Below are positions 1-9,047 of a stretch of DNA of 64,000 bases, one piece after another. The translations under genes were made by a program, and so were the position numbers. Source of the DNA: JACMNW01 sp963708425. GTDB lineage: Bacteria; Pseudomonadota; Alphaproteobacteria; Rhodobacterales; Rhodobacteraceae. Location of the stretch: NCBI GenBank assembly GCA_963708425.1, contig OY970206.1, positions 372,001-436,000 on the forward strand, in the 5' to 3' direction. The notes beneath the pieces are model-generated. The model saw only the letters and a list, made by a program, of their open reading frames with translations. It did not search any database and was not told where the DNA came from. How positions within the stretch are numbered: the first letter of the stretch is position 1; each line of letters opens with the position of its first letter.

Positions 1-277
1 CGAGATATTGCAGGGCGCGCCAAGAATGCGGGCGGCCATTGAGGGGGATCTGAAGGCACTGGTGGCAGAAAAGGCAGCGGTTCTGACCGGCTGGATGGAT
101 CAGGGGCGCATAGCCCGCGTGCATCCGGTACATTTGATCTTTTCGATCTGGGCGTTAACTCAACACTACGCGGATTTCGATGTGCAGGTTCGGGCTGTGC
201 TTGGTCCTGACCACGACCCGTTCAAAGAGGCAAGCGAGTATCTGGAAACGCTGTTCAGCAAGTTGTTGGCGGTGTGA
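1..277 (+). CDS. rutR: TetR-family regulator, RutR-like (C-terminal part, 5' end outside window)
   Basis: The reading frame is open to the left edge of the window, so only the last ~91 residues are present; the DNA-binding half is missing. What remains is the TetR ligand and dimer domain. The stretch HPVHLIFSIWALTQHYADFD followed by QVRAVLGPDHDPF matches my memory of the C-terminus of RutR/YcdC, the pyrimidine-responsive repressor. The dihydropyrimidine dehydrogenase genes preA/preT about 2 kb away agree with a role in controlling pyrimidine breakdown. Subfamily assignment is from memory; another TetR repressor of the same subfamily is possible. Confidence 0.75.
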   Translation, partial: EILQGAPRMRAAIEGDLKALVAEKAAVLTGWMDQGRIARVHPVHLIFSIWALTQHYADFDVQVRAVLGPDHDPFKEASEYLETLFSKLLAV

Positions 278-351
278 GCGACAAGATTGCAGACCCTTGC
301 CGCCGCCGCGTGGCAGGGATATCAGCACGCGGTGATTAAAAGGTCTGACAC

Positions 352-2259
352 ATGACGTTGCAAACGGCTGAGACTGCCGAGGACGATGCCCCCGAAGGGC
401 ACCCGCATCAAAAACTATGGGTCTTGACGCTAGGCTGCATCGGCGTCGTTTACGGCGATATCGGCACCAGCCCGCTGTATGCGATGCGCGAATCCTTGCA
501 TGCCGCAAGTCATGACGGGCTAACACGCAGTGACGTGATTGGGGTCGTTTCGCTGCTGATCTGGACCTTGATCCTGCTGGTCACCTTCAAATACGTGATC
601 TTGGTGATGCGCGCAGACAATCGCGGTGAGGGCGGTACACTGTCACTCGTGGCGTTGGTTCAGCAGGCCTTGGGGCGCAGGCCGGTATGGCTGATGGCGA
701 TTGGGATGGTGGGGATTTCGCTATTCTTTGGTGATGCAATCATCACACCGGCGATGTCTGTTTTGTCAGCCGTCGAAGGCATGACACTGGTTGCGCCGTC
801 ATTTTCGCCGTTTGTGGTGCCGGTGACGCTGGCGATCATCATCGCGCTGTTCTTGTTTCAGAGCAAAGGCACTGCGGCAGTGTCAGTTTTGTTTGGCCCG
901 ATCATGGTGCTTTGGTTCACCGTCATGGCCGTGATGGGACTTTGGCATTTAGGCGACGACGTCGGTATTTTGACAGCACTTTTCCCCGGTCACGCCGTTG
1001 GATTTCTGTTCAACAATGGATGGGCGTCGCTGATCGTGCTGGGCTCGGTTTTTCTGGCAGTCACCGGTGGTGAGGCGCTGTACGCGGATATGGGGCATTT
1101 CGGGCGCAAGCCCATTCGAATTGCCTGGGGCGTTTTCGTGTTTCCAGCACTGACATTAAGCTATCTTGGCCAAGGGGCGCTGGTTTTGGCGCATCCTGAA
1201 ACGGCGTCAAATCCGTTCTTTCTGATGGCGCCGGCGTGGGCGTTGTTCCCGCTGGTTATCTTAGCGACCTTTGCCACGGTTATTGCCAGCCAGGCGGTGA
1301 TTTCGGGTGCCTTTTCGATGATGAAGCAGGCCGTGCGGATGGGGCTTTTGCCAAGGTTGGAAATTCAGCACACATCCGAAAGCCAGTTTGGCCAGATATA
1401 TCTGCCAAAGGTGAATTCCATTCTGGCAGTTGGTGTGATTGTGCTGGTGATGATCTTCGGGTCGTCCAGCAACTTGGCCAGCGCCTATGGCATTGCGGTG
1501 AGTGGCGACATGGTGATCACCTCAATCCTTGCGTTCTTTGTGTTTCATCGCAGCTGGAAATGGTCTTTCTGGGGCACGGCGGCAGTGCTTGTGCCAATCC
1601 TGACGCTGGAAACTTTGTTCTTGGGTGCGAACTTCGTCAAGGTGATGGATGGTGGCTATGTGCCGCTACTGATCGCGGGCAGCATGGTGGTGTTGATGTG
1701 GAGTTGGGTCCGGGGCACCAACTATGTGCAGACGCTTTCCCGGCGTGGGGCGACAACGATTGCGGCTTTGTCGGACATGCTGGCCAAAAGCAAACGGTTG
1801 ACGATTGTGCCGGGAACGGCGGTGTTTTTGACTTCGGACCCTGACAACGCGCCAGCGGCCCTGCTGCACAATCTGAAGCACAATCAGGTGCTGCATGAAC
1901 ATAACATGATCGTGCGGGTCAATGTGGCGACACGGCCTTATGTGGCCAATGCGGACCGCATTACGATCCAGAAGATCAGTGATCGGTTTACCCGCATCGA
2001 CCTTGAATTTGGCTATATGGAAGAGCCGAATGTGCCGAAAGCCTTGGCTCTGGCGCGCAAGATGGGGGAAAAGTTCGACATCATGTCGACATCGTTCTTC
2101 CTGAACCGACGATCATTCCGGTCTGCCAAGACGCACGGGCTGCCGATCTGGCAAGAAAAGCTGTTTGTCGCCATGACGAAATCAGCCGCCGATGCGACCA
2201 GCTTTTACCGGCTGCCCACCAACCGGGTGATCGAGTTGGGGCAGCAGTTGAGTATTTGA
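352..2259 (+). CDS. kup: Low-affinity potassium transport protein Kup
   Basis: Inner-membrane K+ uptake system of the KUP/HAK/KT family (K+/H+ symport). The 635-residue length is typical. The N-terminus carries the family signature GDIGTSPLYA (residues ~35-44), followed by about 12 hydrophobic segments up to residue ~450 and then a soluble C-terminal tail of ~180 residues. The ATG at 352 comes shortly before the first membrane segment. The gene stands alone between the rutR end and the convergent preA, whose stop codon is only 6 bases beyond the kup stop, so no independent terminator fits between them. Confidence 0.95.
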   Translation: MTLQTAETAEDDAPEGHPHQKLWVLTLGCIGVVYGDIGTSPLYAMRESLHAASHDGLTRSDVIGVVSLLIWTLILLVTFKYVILVMRADNRGEGGTLSLVALVQQALGRRPVWLMAIGMVGISLFFGDAIITPAMSVLSAVEGMTLVAPSFSPFVVPVTLAIIIALFLFQSKGTAAVSVLFGPIMVLWFTVMAVMGLWHLGDDVGILTALFPGHAVGFLFNNGWASLIVLGSVFLAVTGGEALYADMGHFGRKPIRIAWGVFVFPALTLSYLGQGALVLAHPETASNPFFLMAPAWALFPLVILATFATVIASQAVISGAFSMMKQAVRMGLLPRLEIQHTSESQFGQIYLPKVNSILAVGVIVLVMIFGSSSNLASAYGIAVSGDMVITSILAFFVFHRSWKWSFWGTAAVLVPILTLETLFLGANFVKVMDGGYVPLLIAGSMVVLMWSWVRGTNYVQTLSRRGATTIAALSDMLAKSKRLTIVPGTAVFLTSDPDNAPAALLHNLKHNQVLHEHNMIVRVNVATRPYVANADRITIQKISDRFTRIDLEFGYMEEPNVPKALALARKMGEKFDIMSTSFFLNRRSFRSAKTHGLPIWQEKLFVAMTKSAADATSFYRLPTNRVIELGQQLSI

Positions 2260-2265
2260 CGCGGG

Positions 2266-3564
2266 CTATTCCGCCGCGACTGACGGGTTATTGGGGTGGG
2301 TTGTCCAGTTGGCATATTCGCCCACTTTGGTGCCGGTGCGCGGATCGACAGCGCCTTTCGGCATTTCCACCATCGTGATGCAATTGTCCACCGGGCAGAC
2401 GTTGATGCACAGATTGCAGGCCACGCATTCATCATCCATCACTTCGAAGACGCGGTCGGCACTCATCGAAATGGCTTGGTGGCTGGTGTCTTCGCAGGCG
2501 GCATAGCAGCGACCGCATTTGATGCAGTCGTCCTGGCTGATGCGGGCTTTGGTAACATAATTCAGGTTCAGGAACTGCCAATCGGTGACGTTGGGCACCG
2601 CTTTGCCGACCAACTCGTCGGTTGTCGTCATGCCTTTGGCATCCATGTAATCTGACAGTCCCGAAATCATTTCCTGCACGATTTTGAATCCATAGGTCAT
2701 CACTGCCGTGCAAACCTGCACGTTGCCGGCACCTAGCGCCATGAACTCGGCAGCGTCGCGCCATGTGGTGATGCCGCCGATGCCGGAAATCGGCAGGCCA
2801 CGGGTTTCTTGTGCCCGCGCGATTTCAGCCACCATATTCAGCGCAATCGGTTTCACCGCCGGGCCACAATAGCCACCATGGGTGCCTTTGCCGTCGATCA
2901 TCGGTTCGGGGCTGAAATCATCCAGATTGACCGAGGTGATCGAATTGATCGTGTTGATCAGGCTCACCGCATCAGCTCCACCACGTTTCGCGGCCTCGGC
3001 GGGTTTGCGGATATCGCTGATATTCGGTGTCAGTTTCACGATGCACGGCATGCGGGTGTGCTTTTTCACCCAGCGCGTCACCATTTCGATGTATTCCGGA
3101 ACCTGCCCGACCGCGGACCCCATGCCACGTTCGGCCATGCCATGCGGGCAGCCGAAGTTCAGCTCTACTCCATCGGCCTCGGTATCTTCGAGGCGGACGA
3201 GGATGTCGCGCCACGAATCCTCATCACAGGGCACCATCAGGCTGATGATCATGGCGCGGTCTTTGTAGTCGCGCTTCACCGACTTAATTTCGCGCAGGTT
3301 CACCTCTAGAGGGCGGTCGGTGATCAGTTCGATGTTGTTCAGGCCCAAAAGGCGGCGATCTGCGCCCCAGATGGCCCCGTAGCGCGGGCCGTTGACGTTG
3401 ACGACGGGCGGGCCTTCGGAGCCAAGGGTTTTCCACACCACCCCGCCCCAACCCGCCTTGAACGCGCGCCTGACGTTGTATTCCTTGTCGGTCGGCGGTG
3501 CCGAGGCCAGCCAGAACGGGTTCGGTGATTTGATGCCGATGAATGTTGTGGTCAGGTTTGCCAT
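2266..3564 (-). CDS. preA: NAD-dependent dihydropyrimidine dehydrogenase, subunit PreA
   Basis: Catalytic subunit that reduces uracil or thymine to the dihydro form, the first step of reductive pyrimidine breakdown. The N-terminal ~310 residues form a dihydroorotate-dehydrogenase-like FMN barrel (ELNFGCPHG at ~134-142; SGIGGI at ~260-265). The C-terminus has two [4Fe-4S] ferredoxin motifs: Cys 347/350/353/357 and Cys 380/383/386/390. Length (432) is normal. It follows preT by 13 bases on the same strand, so the two are co-transcribed. The rutR-like gene and the cytosine deaminase in this window fit a pyrimidine catabolism role. Confidence 0.95.
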   Translation of the reverse strand: MANLTTTFIGIKSPNPFWLASAPPTDKEYNVRRAFKAGWGGVVWKTLGSEGPPVVNVNGPRYGAIWGADRRLLGLNNIELITDRPLEVNLREIKSVKRDYKDRAMIISLMVPCDEDSWRDILVRLEDTEADGVELNFGCPHGMAERGMGSAVGQVPEYIEMVTRWVKKHTRMPCIVKLTPNISDIRKPAEAAKRGGADAVSLINTINSITSVNLDDFSPEPMIDGKGTHGGYCGPAVKPIALNMVAEIARAQETRGLPISGIGGITTWRDAAEFMALGAGNVQVCTAVMTYGFKIVQEMISGLSDYMDAKGMTTTDELVGKAVPNVTDWQFLNLNYVTKARISQDDCIKCGRCYAACEDTSHQAISMSADRVFEVMDDECVACNLCINVCPVDNCITMVEMPKGAVDPRTGTKVGEYANWTTHPNNPSVAAE

Positions 3565-3577
3565 AGTGCGTTCCCCC

Positions 3578-4912
3578 TCAAACCATCAGGCTTGCATGAA
3601 TATCCATCGCGGCATCGCGGCCTTCGGCAACTGCGGTCACGGTCAGATCATCGCCGCCAGTGGCACAGTCGCCGCCTGCCCAGACGCCAGCCACGGACGT
3701 GCGGCCCGGCCCAGTTACCGCGATTTTGCCGCCTGAAATTGTTAGGCCCGATGGTGCATCTTCGAGCGTTTGTCCGATGGCCTTGAAAACCTGATCGGCG
3801 CGCAGGCGGAAGGTTTCGTCGCCGGGCATCAGGCCTTTGTCAGTTTCCTGCGAATAAGCAAATTCGACCTCGCGCACCGTGCCGTTGCCGTGGACAGCGA
3901 CGGGCATAGCGTTGCAAATGATGCGTACCCCGACCGAGGTGGCATGGTCTTGTTCGTCGGGGGATGCACTCATCTTCGATTGGTCGCGGCGGTAGACGAT
4001 CGTTACATTTTCGGCCCCCAGCAGCTTTGATTGCACGGCGGCATCAACCGCTGTCATGCCGCCACCAATCACCACGACATCGCGACCGATGGGAAGCTGC
4101 GCTTTGTTTTTCGACTGCCGAAGATCGGCAATGAAGTCAACGGCGTTCAGGACGTTGGCGGTATCTTCGCCGGAGCTGCGCAGGGCATTGACGCCACCAA
4201 GACCCATGCCAAGGAACACGGCGTCATGGCTTGATCCCAGGCCATCAAGCGTCAGCGCACCCCCCAAAGCCTTGCCGGTTTCGATCTTGATGCCACCAAT
4301 TTTCAGCAGCCAATCCACCTCGCGCTGCGCGAAATCATTGGTTGTCTTGTAGGTGGCGATACCAAATTCGTTCAGCCCGCCCGGTTTAGGCCGCGCGTCA
4401 TAAACGACGACATCGTGCCCGTGCTTGGCAAGTCGGTGCGCGCAGGCAAGGCCTGCTGGGCCAGCCCCCACAACCGCGATCTTCTTGCCGGTCGGTGCCG
4501 CCCGGGTGAAAGGATGTAGATTTTTCACCATCAACCCATCGGTGGCAAAGCGCTGAAGACGGCCAATTTCCACCGGCTTGCCTTCGGCAGCTTCGCGTAC
4601 GCAGGCCTGTTCGCACAATTGTTCGGTAGGACAAACCCGCGCACACATCCCGCCCAAGATATTCTGCGCAAAGATGGTTTTTGCCGCGGCATCCGGCGTA
4701 CCAGTGGCGATCTGCCGGATGAACAACGGAATGTCGATAGATGTGGGGCACGCTGTAATGCAGGGCGCATCGTGGCAGAAATAGCAGCGATCCGCCGCAA
4801 CCTGCGCCTCGTGCCGATCAAACGGGCCGGCAATATCGGCAAAATTTGTCTCATAAGACTCTGTGGGTAAGCGGCCCGGTACAACACCGGGTGTCAGCTG
4901 GCTGTTCGACAT
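3578..4912 (-). CDS. preT: NAD-dependent dihydropyrimidine dehydrogenase, subunit PreT
   Basis: Flavoprotein partner of PreA that passes electrons between NAD(H) and PreA through FAD and Fe-S clusters. The N-terminal Fe-S domain has Cys 43/46/51/55 and Cys 90/94/100/104. An FAD-binding GAGPAG lies at ~149-154 and a second Rossmann motif (VVIGGGMTAVDAA) near residue 275. I chose the ATG at 4912 (protein MSNSQLTPG...) because family similarity begins there and a GGAG lies upstream. The frame extends to an ATG at 5014, but that extra stretch looks unrelated. The predicted protein has 444 residues. It is the first gene of preT-preA. Confidence 0.93.
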   Translation of the reverse strand: MSNSQLTPGVVPGRLPTESYETNFADIAGPFDRHEAQVAADRCYFCHDAPCITACPTSIDIPLFIRQIATGTPDAAAKTIFAQNILGGMCARVCPTEQLCEQACVREAAEGKPVEIGRLQRFATDGLMVKNLHPFTRAAPTGKKIAVVGAGPAGLACAHRLAKHGHDVVVYDARPKPGGLNEFGIATYKTTNDFAQREVDWLLKIGGIKIETGKALGGALTLDGLGSSHDAVFLGMGLGGVNALRSSGEDTANVLNAVDFIADLRQSKNKAQLPIGRDVVVIGGGMTAVDAAVQSKLLGAENVTIVYRRDQSKMSASPDEQDHATSVGVRIICNAMPVAVHGNGTVREVEFAYSQETDKGLMPGDETFRLRADQVFKAIGQTLEDAPSGLTISGGKIAVTGPGRTSVAGVWAGGDCATGGDDLTVTAVAEGRDAAMDIHASLMV

Positions 4913-5188
4913 TTGGATGACCGCTCCACTTTGGCTGCCTATGAAGAAAGGCTGCCACAGGTGGTTATTTTTATCAAATGGTAAATTTTCGGAGATCTGA
5001 GTACTTTCGGCCAAAAACTAGGGAAAAAACGCGGCGAGGAAGCGGCCCACACTGCAAGAAATGCAACTCTTGCTTTTCAGCCCCGACCGGGTCGCGTATA
5101 AGGGCGGATAGCCTAGGGCGGATTTAATCGCCAATGGCGGGGCGCAAAAGAAAACCATAACAGGCACAATCGCCAAACCGAGGACGGC

Positions 5189-5680
5189 ATGAGCAAACAT
5201 TCCAGCGAAGCAGACGTGGCCTTCATTCAGGCCCTAGCAGAACTTTTGAACAAAAATGATCTGACCGAACTGTCGGTGAAGCGTGAATACGGCGAAGATG
5301 ACAGCCTTGATGTGCGGGTCGTCAAGCAATCCAACATTGTGACCACCACCTATTCCGCCGCCCCAACGACGGCGCATCATGCCCCGGCGGCGTCCGCGCC
5401 CGTTTCTGCCGCAGCCGTACAGGCCGCAGAAGACCCAGCCCAGCACCCAGGTGCCGTTACATCGCCAATGGTCGGCACAATTTATCTGTCAGCCGAACCC
5501 GGATCGACACCGTTCGTGGCCGTGGGCGCAACGGTTACTGAAGGTCAGACCGTTCTGATCATTGAGGCAATGAAGACCATGAACCATATCCCTGCCCCAC
5601 GTGCTGGCACGGTGAAACGCATTCTGGTGGCCGATGGCAACCCGGTCGAGTACGGCGCGCCCCTGATGATTATCGAGTGA
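5189..5680 (+). CDS. accB: Acetyl-CoA carboxylase biotin carboxyl carrier protein
   Basis: Carries the biotin moved between AccC and the carboxyltransferase in the first committed step of fatty acid synthesis. The C-terminal biotinyl domain has EAMKT with the biotinylated lysine at residue 129; Thr after the Lys (instead of Met) is a variant also known in this group. An Ala/Pro-rich linker (~56-85) joins it to the N-terminal domain. AGGA lies just before the ATG. accC follows after 7 bases, so this is an accBC operon. The aroQ gene often found before accB is not here. Confidence 0.97.
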   Translation: MSKHSSEADVAFIQALAELLNKNDLTELSVKREYGEDDSLDVRVVKQSNIVTTTYSAAPTTAHHAPAASAPVSAAAVQAAEDPAQHPGAVTSPMVGTIYLSAEPGSTPFVAVGATVTEGQTVLIIEAMKTMNHIPAPRAGTVKRILVADGNPVEYGAPLMIIE

Positions 5681-5687
5681 GGCGCAG

Positions 5688-7034
5688 ATGTTTGAAAAGA
5701 TATTGATCGCCAACCGGGGCGAGATTGCGCTTCGGGTGATCCGCGCTTGCCAGGAAATGGGGATCAAATCGGTCGCTGTGCATTCGACCGCTGACGCCGA
5801 TGCCATGCATGTGCGGATGGCGGACGAAAGCGTGTGCATTGGGCCAGCACCATCGTCTGAAAGCTATTTGTCCAAGGCCGCGATCATTTCGGCTTGTGAG
5901 ATTACTGGCGCGCAGGCCGTTCATCCAGGCTATGGCTTCTTGTCGGAAAACGCGGCCTTTGCACAGGCTCTGCAGGACCACGACATCACCTTTATCGGCC
6001 CAACGGCGGAACATATTCGCATCATGGGCGATAAGATTACTGCCAAGGAAACCGCCAAGGCGCTAGGGATTCCGGTGGTGCCGGGGTCTGATGGCGGCGT
6101 GGCGGATTTTGAGTCAGCTATTGGTGTTGCTGCCGCAATCGGCTTTCCCGTGATTATCAAGGCCACGGCGGGTGGTGGCGGACGCGGCATGAAGGTGGCG
6201 CAAAACGCCGAAGAGCTGGAGATTGCCTTTCGCACAGCACGGTCGGAATCTAAAGCCGCGTTTGGCAATGACGAAGTTTATATTGAGAAGTATCTGCAAA
6301 CGCCGCGCCACATCGAAATTCAGGTGTTTGGCGATGGCAAAGGCAAGGCTGTTCATCTGGGGGAACGCGATTGTTCCTTGCAGCGCCGCCACCAGAAAGT
6401 GTTTGAAGAGGCACCCGGCCCAGCAATCACGCCTGCCCTGCGGGCCAAAATTGGCAAGGTTTGTGCCGATGCGGTTGCCACGATCAACTATATCGGCGCT
6501 GGCACGATTGAGTTTCTGTACGAGAATGGCGAGTTCTTCTTCATCGAAATGAACACGCGGTTGCAGGTTGAACATCCCGTAACCGAGGCGATTTTCGGCG
6601 TTGATCTGGTGCGAGAACAGATCCGGGTGGCGGCGGGTCTCCCGATGTCTTTCACGCAAGACGAGCTGGAGATTAACGGCCACGCCATCGAAGTGCGTAT
6701 CAACGCGGAAAAGCTGCCGAACTTTGCACCCTGCCCCGGCAAGGTGCGGGTGTTCCACGCGCCCGGCGGTTTGGGTGTGCGGATGGATTCGGCGCTTTAT
6801 GGCGGCTATTCGATACCACCGTATTATGACAGCTTGATCGGTAAGCTGATCGTGCACGGTCGAGATCGACCCGAGGCGCTTGCCCGTTTGCACCGCGCTT
6901 TGGGTGAGTTGATCATTGATGGCATCGACACATCGGTGCCGCTGTTTCATGCACTGCTGGCGGAGCCTGATATCCAGAATGGTGAATACAATATTCACTG
7001 GCTGGAAAAGTGGTTGGCTGCACAGTTTGGTTGA
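5688..7034 (+). CDS. accC: Acetyl-CoA carboxylase biotin carboxylase subunit
   Basis: ATP-dependent carboxylation of the biotin carried by AccB. It has the N-terminal carboxylase domain (KILIANRGEIA at 4-14), the ATP-grasp glycine loop GGGGRGMK at ~162-169, the active-site stretch FFIEMNTRLQVEHPVTE near 288-304, and a C-terminal biotin carboxylase domain. At 448 residues it is full length. It is translated right after accB and probably relies on that promoter. The aat gene starts 39 bases downstream in the same direction and may be co-transcribed. Confidence 0.98.
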   Translation: MFEKILIANRGEIALRVIRACQEMGIKSVAVHSTADADAMHVRMADESVCIGPAPSSESYLSKAAIISACEITGAQAVHPGYGFLSENAAFAQALQDHDITFIGPTAEHIRIMGDKITAKETAKALGIPVVPGSDGGVADFESAIGVAAAIGFPVIIKATAGGGGRGMKVAQNAEELEIAFRTARSESKAAFGNDEVYIEKYLQTPRHIEIQVFGDGKGKAVHLGERDCSLQRRHQKVFEEAPGPAITPALRAKIGKVCADAVATINYIGAGTIEFLYENGEFFFIEMNTRLQVEHPVTEAIFGVDLVREQIRVAAGLPMSFTQDELEINGHAIEVRINAEKLPNFAPCPGKVRVFHAPGGLGVRMDSALYGGYSIPPYYDSLIGKLIVHGRDRPEALARLHRALGELIIDGIDTSVPLFHALLAEPDIQNGEYNIHWLEKWLAAQFG

Positions 7035-7073
7035 GCTTGCTATCGGCCGATAGCGAAATCGAGGGTGCCGTAG

Positions 7074-7727
7074 ATGCGGGTGCCACCACACTTTGAAATT
7101 ACGCCAGAAACCCTGCTGCGCGCCTATGCAGCAGGGATTTTCCCGATGGCCGAGGGGCGGGACGATGCGGTGATACATTGGATTGATCCACGAATGCGTG
7201 GGATTTTTCCGCTGCACGATTTCCACATCAGCCGCCGCCTTGGGCGGGAAATTGCTAAGAATACTTACACTATTCGAACAGACACTGCGTTCTCTTTAGT
7301 CGTTTCCGCCTGCGCGGACCGGTCCGAGACTTGGATCAATGATCGAATAAAGGCGCTTTATCTGGCGCTCCATAACGCGGGCTTTGCACATTCGTTGGAG
7401 GTGTGGCGCGACGATGATCTGGTTGGTGGGGTTTATGGAGTTTCACTTGGTGCGGCGTTCTTTGGCGAAAGCATGTTTTCCCGGCAAAAGGACGCGTCCA
7501 AGATCGCACTCGCCTATCTGATGCACCGGCTGATTGTCGGGGGATATCAACTGTTTGATACGCAGTTCCTGACCCCACACTTACGCAGTCTGGGTGCCAT
7601 AGAGATACCGCGCGCGGAGTATCATCGGCAGTTGACGGAAGCGTTGGACAGCAGCGCCACCTTTAATCCGCCGGGTTACTCGGTGACAGCTTCGGGCGTT
7701 TTACAGCGCAGCACCCAAACGTCATAG
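7074..7727 (+). CDS. aat: Leucyl/phenylalanyl-tRNA--protein transferase
   Basis: N-end rule enzyme that adds Leu or Phe from aminoacyl-tRNA to proteins starting with Arg or Lys, marking them for ClpS/ClpAP. The 217-residue protein has the typical start (ITPETLLRAYAAGIFPMAE) and the core HSLEVW...LVGGVYGVSLGAAFFGESMFS, which belongs to the GNAT-like fold. It follows accC closely. Its last 52 bases overlap the end of the convergent DUF2155 gene; the overlap codes for the loosely conserved tails of both proteins. Confidence 0.96.
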   Translation: MRVPPHFEITPETLLRAYAAGIFPMAEGRDDAVIHWIDPRMRGIFPLHDFHISRRLGREIAKNTYTIRTDTAFSLVVSACADRSETWINDRIKALYLALHNAGFAHSLEVWRDDDLVGGVYGVSLGAAFFGESMFSRQKDASKIALAYLMHRLIVGGYQLFDTQFLTPHLRSLGAIEIPRAEYHRQLTEALDSSATFNPPGYSVTASGVLQRSTQTS

Positions 7728-8047
7728 CGCGCATGATCCATCGCCGACAGGGCCGGGCTGGTGGCTATCATCCAGCCCATGAACACCGGTTGCTGTTCCA
7801 GACTGTCGCTGATCGTCAGGTGCGCGAAAGCGTTTGATGCAGGGTCGTTCACCGGGTAACGGCAATCATCAAGTGTGATTGACAGGCGGCCATGGGTTTG
7901 CGTTTCGCCGACCGTCATTTCAACATCTTTGGTAATGCCAGATATCTTGTCGAGCCAGCGTACAGTGCCACCGGGGGCTGTTGCCACATCCTGCGCAACA
8001 GCGAGTGAAGGCAAAAACACGAAAGGCAGGATCAGCGCGTAGTTCAT
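7676..8047 (-). CDS. DUF2155 domain protein, probably secreted
   Basis: A 123-residue protein with an N-terminal signal peptide (ALILPFVFLPSLAVAQD, probable cleavage after AVA). The rest matches the DUF2155 family: RWLDKISG near 31-38, CRYP near 62, and GWMIATSPALSAMDHARYDVWVLRC. The family has no established biochemical role that I know of. In Rhodobacterales it sits next to NDUFA12 and mlaD, as here. The ATG overlaps the mlaD stop (ATGA), suggesting translational coupling. Its 3' end overlaps aat by 52 bases on the opposite strand. Confidence 0.88.
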   Translation of the reverse strand: MNYALILPFVFLPSLAVAQDVATAPGGTVRWLDKISGITKDVEMTVGETQTHGRLSITLDDCRYPVNDPASNAFAHLTISDSLEQQPVFMGWMIATSPALSAMDHARYDVWVLRCKTPEAVTE

Positions 8048-8511
8048 TCGGTCGCCGGGGCTGGCTCGTCCGATCCGCCGCTTACGAACTTCATCAATAG
8101 TGAAATCAAGCTGACGGAACCTTGAGTGTCTTCGATTTCATCGCCCGGTTCCAGATTGGTTTCAGACCCACCGGGAACAAGCTCGATGAAGTTGCCACCC
8201 AGCAGCCCTTCGGACGAGATCAGGATTGCACTGTCGTCGGGCAGAACCAGATCGTTCTTCACCGACACAGTTGCATCGGCAAAGTAAGTCGTCGGGTTAA
8301 GATCCAGCGACGTGATGGTGCCAACTTTGACCCCGGCCAGACGCACATCAGACCCTAGCGTGATGCCTTCGACTGACCGAAAACTTGCTTTCAGATCATA
8401 GCTGTCATCATTGCCGGAAAATCCGGTGCTTTGCGCCGCGTAAGCTACAAACCCGATCGCTGCTGCCAAAACAGCCGCACCTGCCAATACTTCGGTCGTG
8501 TTCTCTGCCAT
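8044..8511 (-). CDS. mlaD: Outer-membrane lipid asymmetry maintenance protein MlaD
   Basis: Periplasmic MCE-domain lipid-binding protein of the Mla phospholipid transport system, anchored by one N-terminal membrane helix (VLAGAAVLAAAIGFVAYAA). The MCE domain follows (FRSVEGITLGSDVRLAGVKVG, then a C-terminal ...SSEGLLGGNFIELVPGG). I chose the ATG at 8511 because it overlaps the TAA of the upstream NDUFA12 gene (TAATG) and matches the family start; an ATG five codons earlier (8526) is possible. The other mla genes are not nearby, a common arrangement in this group. Confidence 0.88.
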   Translation of the reverse strand: MAENTTEVLAGAAVLAAAIGFVAYAAQSTGFSGNDDSYDLKASFRSVEGITLGSDVRLAGVKVGTITSLDLNPTTYFADATVSVKNDLVLPDDSAILISSEGLLGGNFIELVPGGSETNLEPGDEIEDTQGSVSLISLLMKFVSGGSDEPAPATE

Positions 8512-8885
8512 TATTCCGGCTGCCATGCCTCATAATCCTTGCGCGCCATCGGTTCCGCGCGGCGGATCGACCCAGGCGGCACATAGGCAGCATCCGACCC
8601 GGTCAAGTTTTCCTGGTGCGGCTTTTCCCACGCTTTGTGCTGCAGCGGTGCCTTGGTCGGCGGTTCATTCCAGGTGAAGTGTAGCCAACCATGCCAATCT
8701 GGAGACACGCGAGACGCTTCCATATCGCCGTTATAGATCACCCAGCGCCGTTTTCCGCCCGTGGTTTGGTAGTAGATGTTGCCCTGATCATCACTGCCAA
8801 CCCGCGTGCCCTTGCGCCAGGTAAACAACTGGGTGCCGAGCGTTTGGCTATTCCACCATGTCAGCAGGCGTTTGAGGAAATACAT
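8511..8885 (-). CDS. NADH:ubiquinone oxidoreductase subunit NDUFA12
   Basis: Accessory subunit of respiratory complex I, shared by alphaproteobacteria and mitochondria. Typical features are LGTQLFTWRKG, GNIYYQ, RRWVIYNG, and PDWHGWLHFTWNEPPT followed by W.KPH..N.TG. With the ATG at 8885 (MYFLKRLLTWWN) the protein has 124 residues; a longer in-frame start at 8957 adds sequence I do not recognise. It heads a minus-strand run with mlaD and the DUF2155 gene. The rest of complex I lies outside the window. Confidence 0.93.
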   Translation of the reverse strand: MYFLKRLLTWWNSQTLGTQLFTWRKGTRVGSDDQGNIYYQTTGGKRRWVIYNGDMEASRVSPDWHGWLHFTWNEPPTKAPLQHKAWEKPHQENLTGSDAAYVPPGSIRRAEPMARKDYEAWQPE

Positions 8886-9047
8886 GCAGGCGGCCTCCGA
8901 GGGATGTTCGACCTTGATATGGCTGATTGGGGGGGCGAGGTCCAGAGGGCAGTGCACTTCGCAGCTGGGAACCGAGCACTGTTGGCGGGCATTGGTGCGA
9001 AAGACTTAAATATTGCAGGAGGACTACTTAGCCCGTCCCGCAACTTT

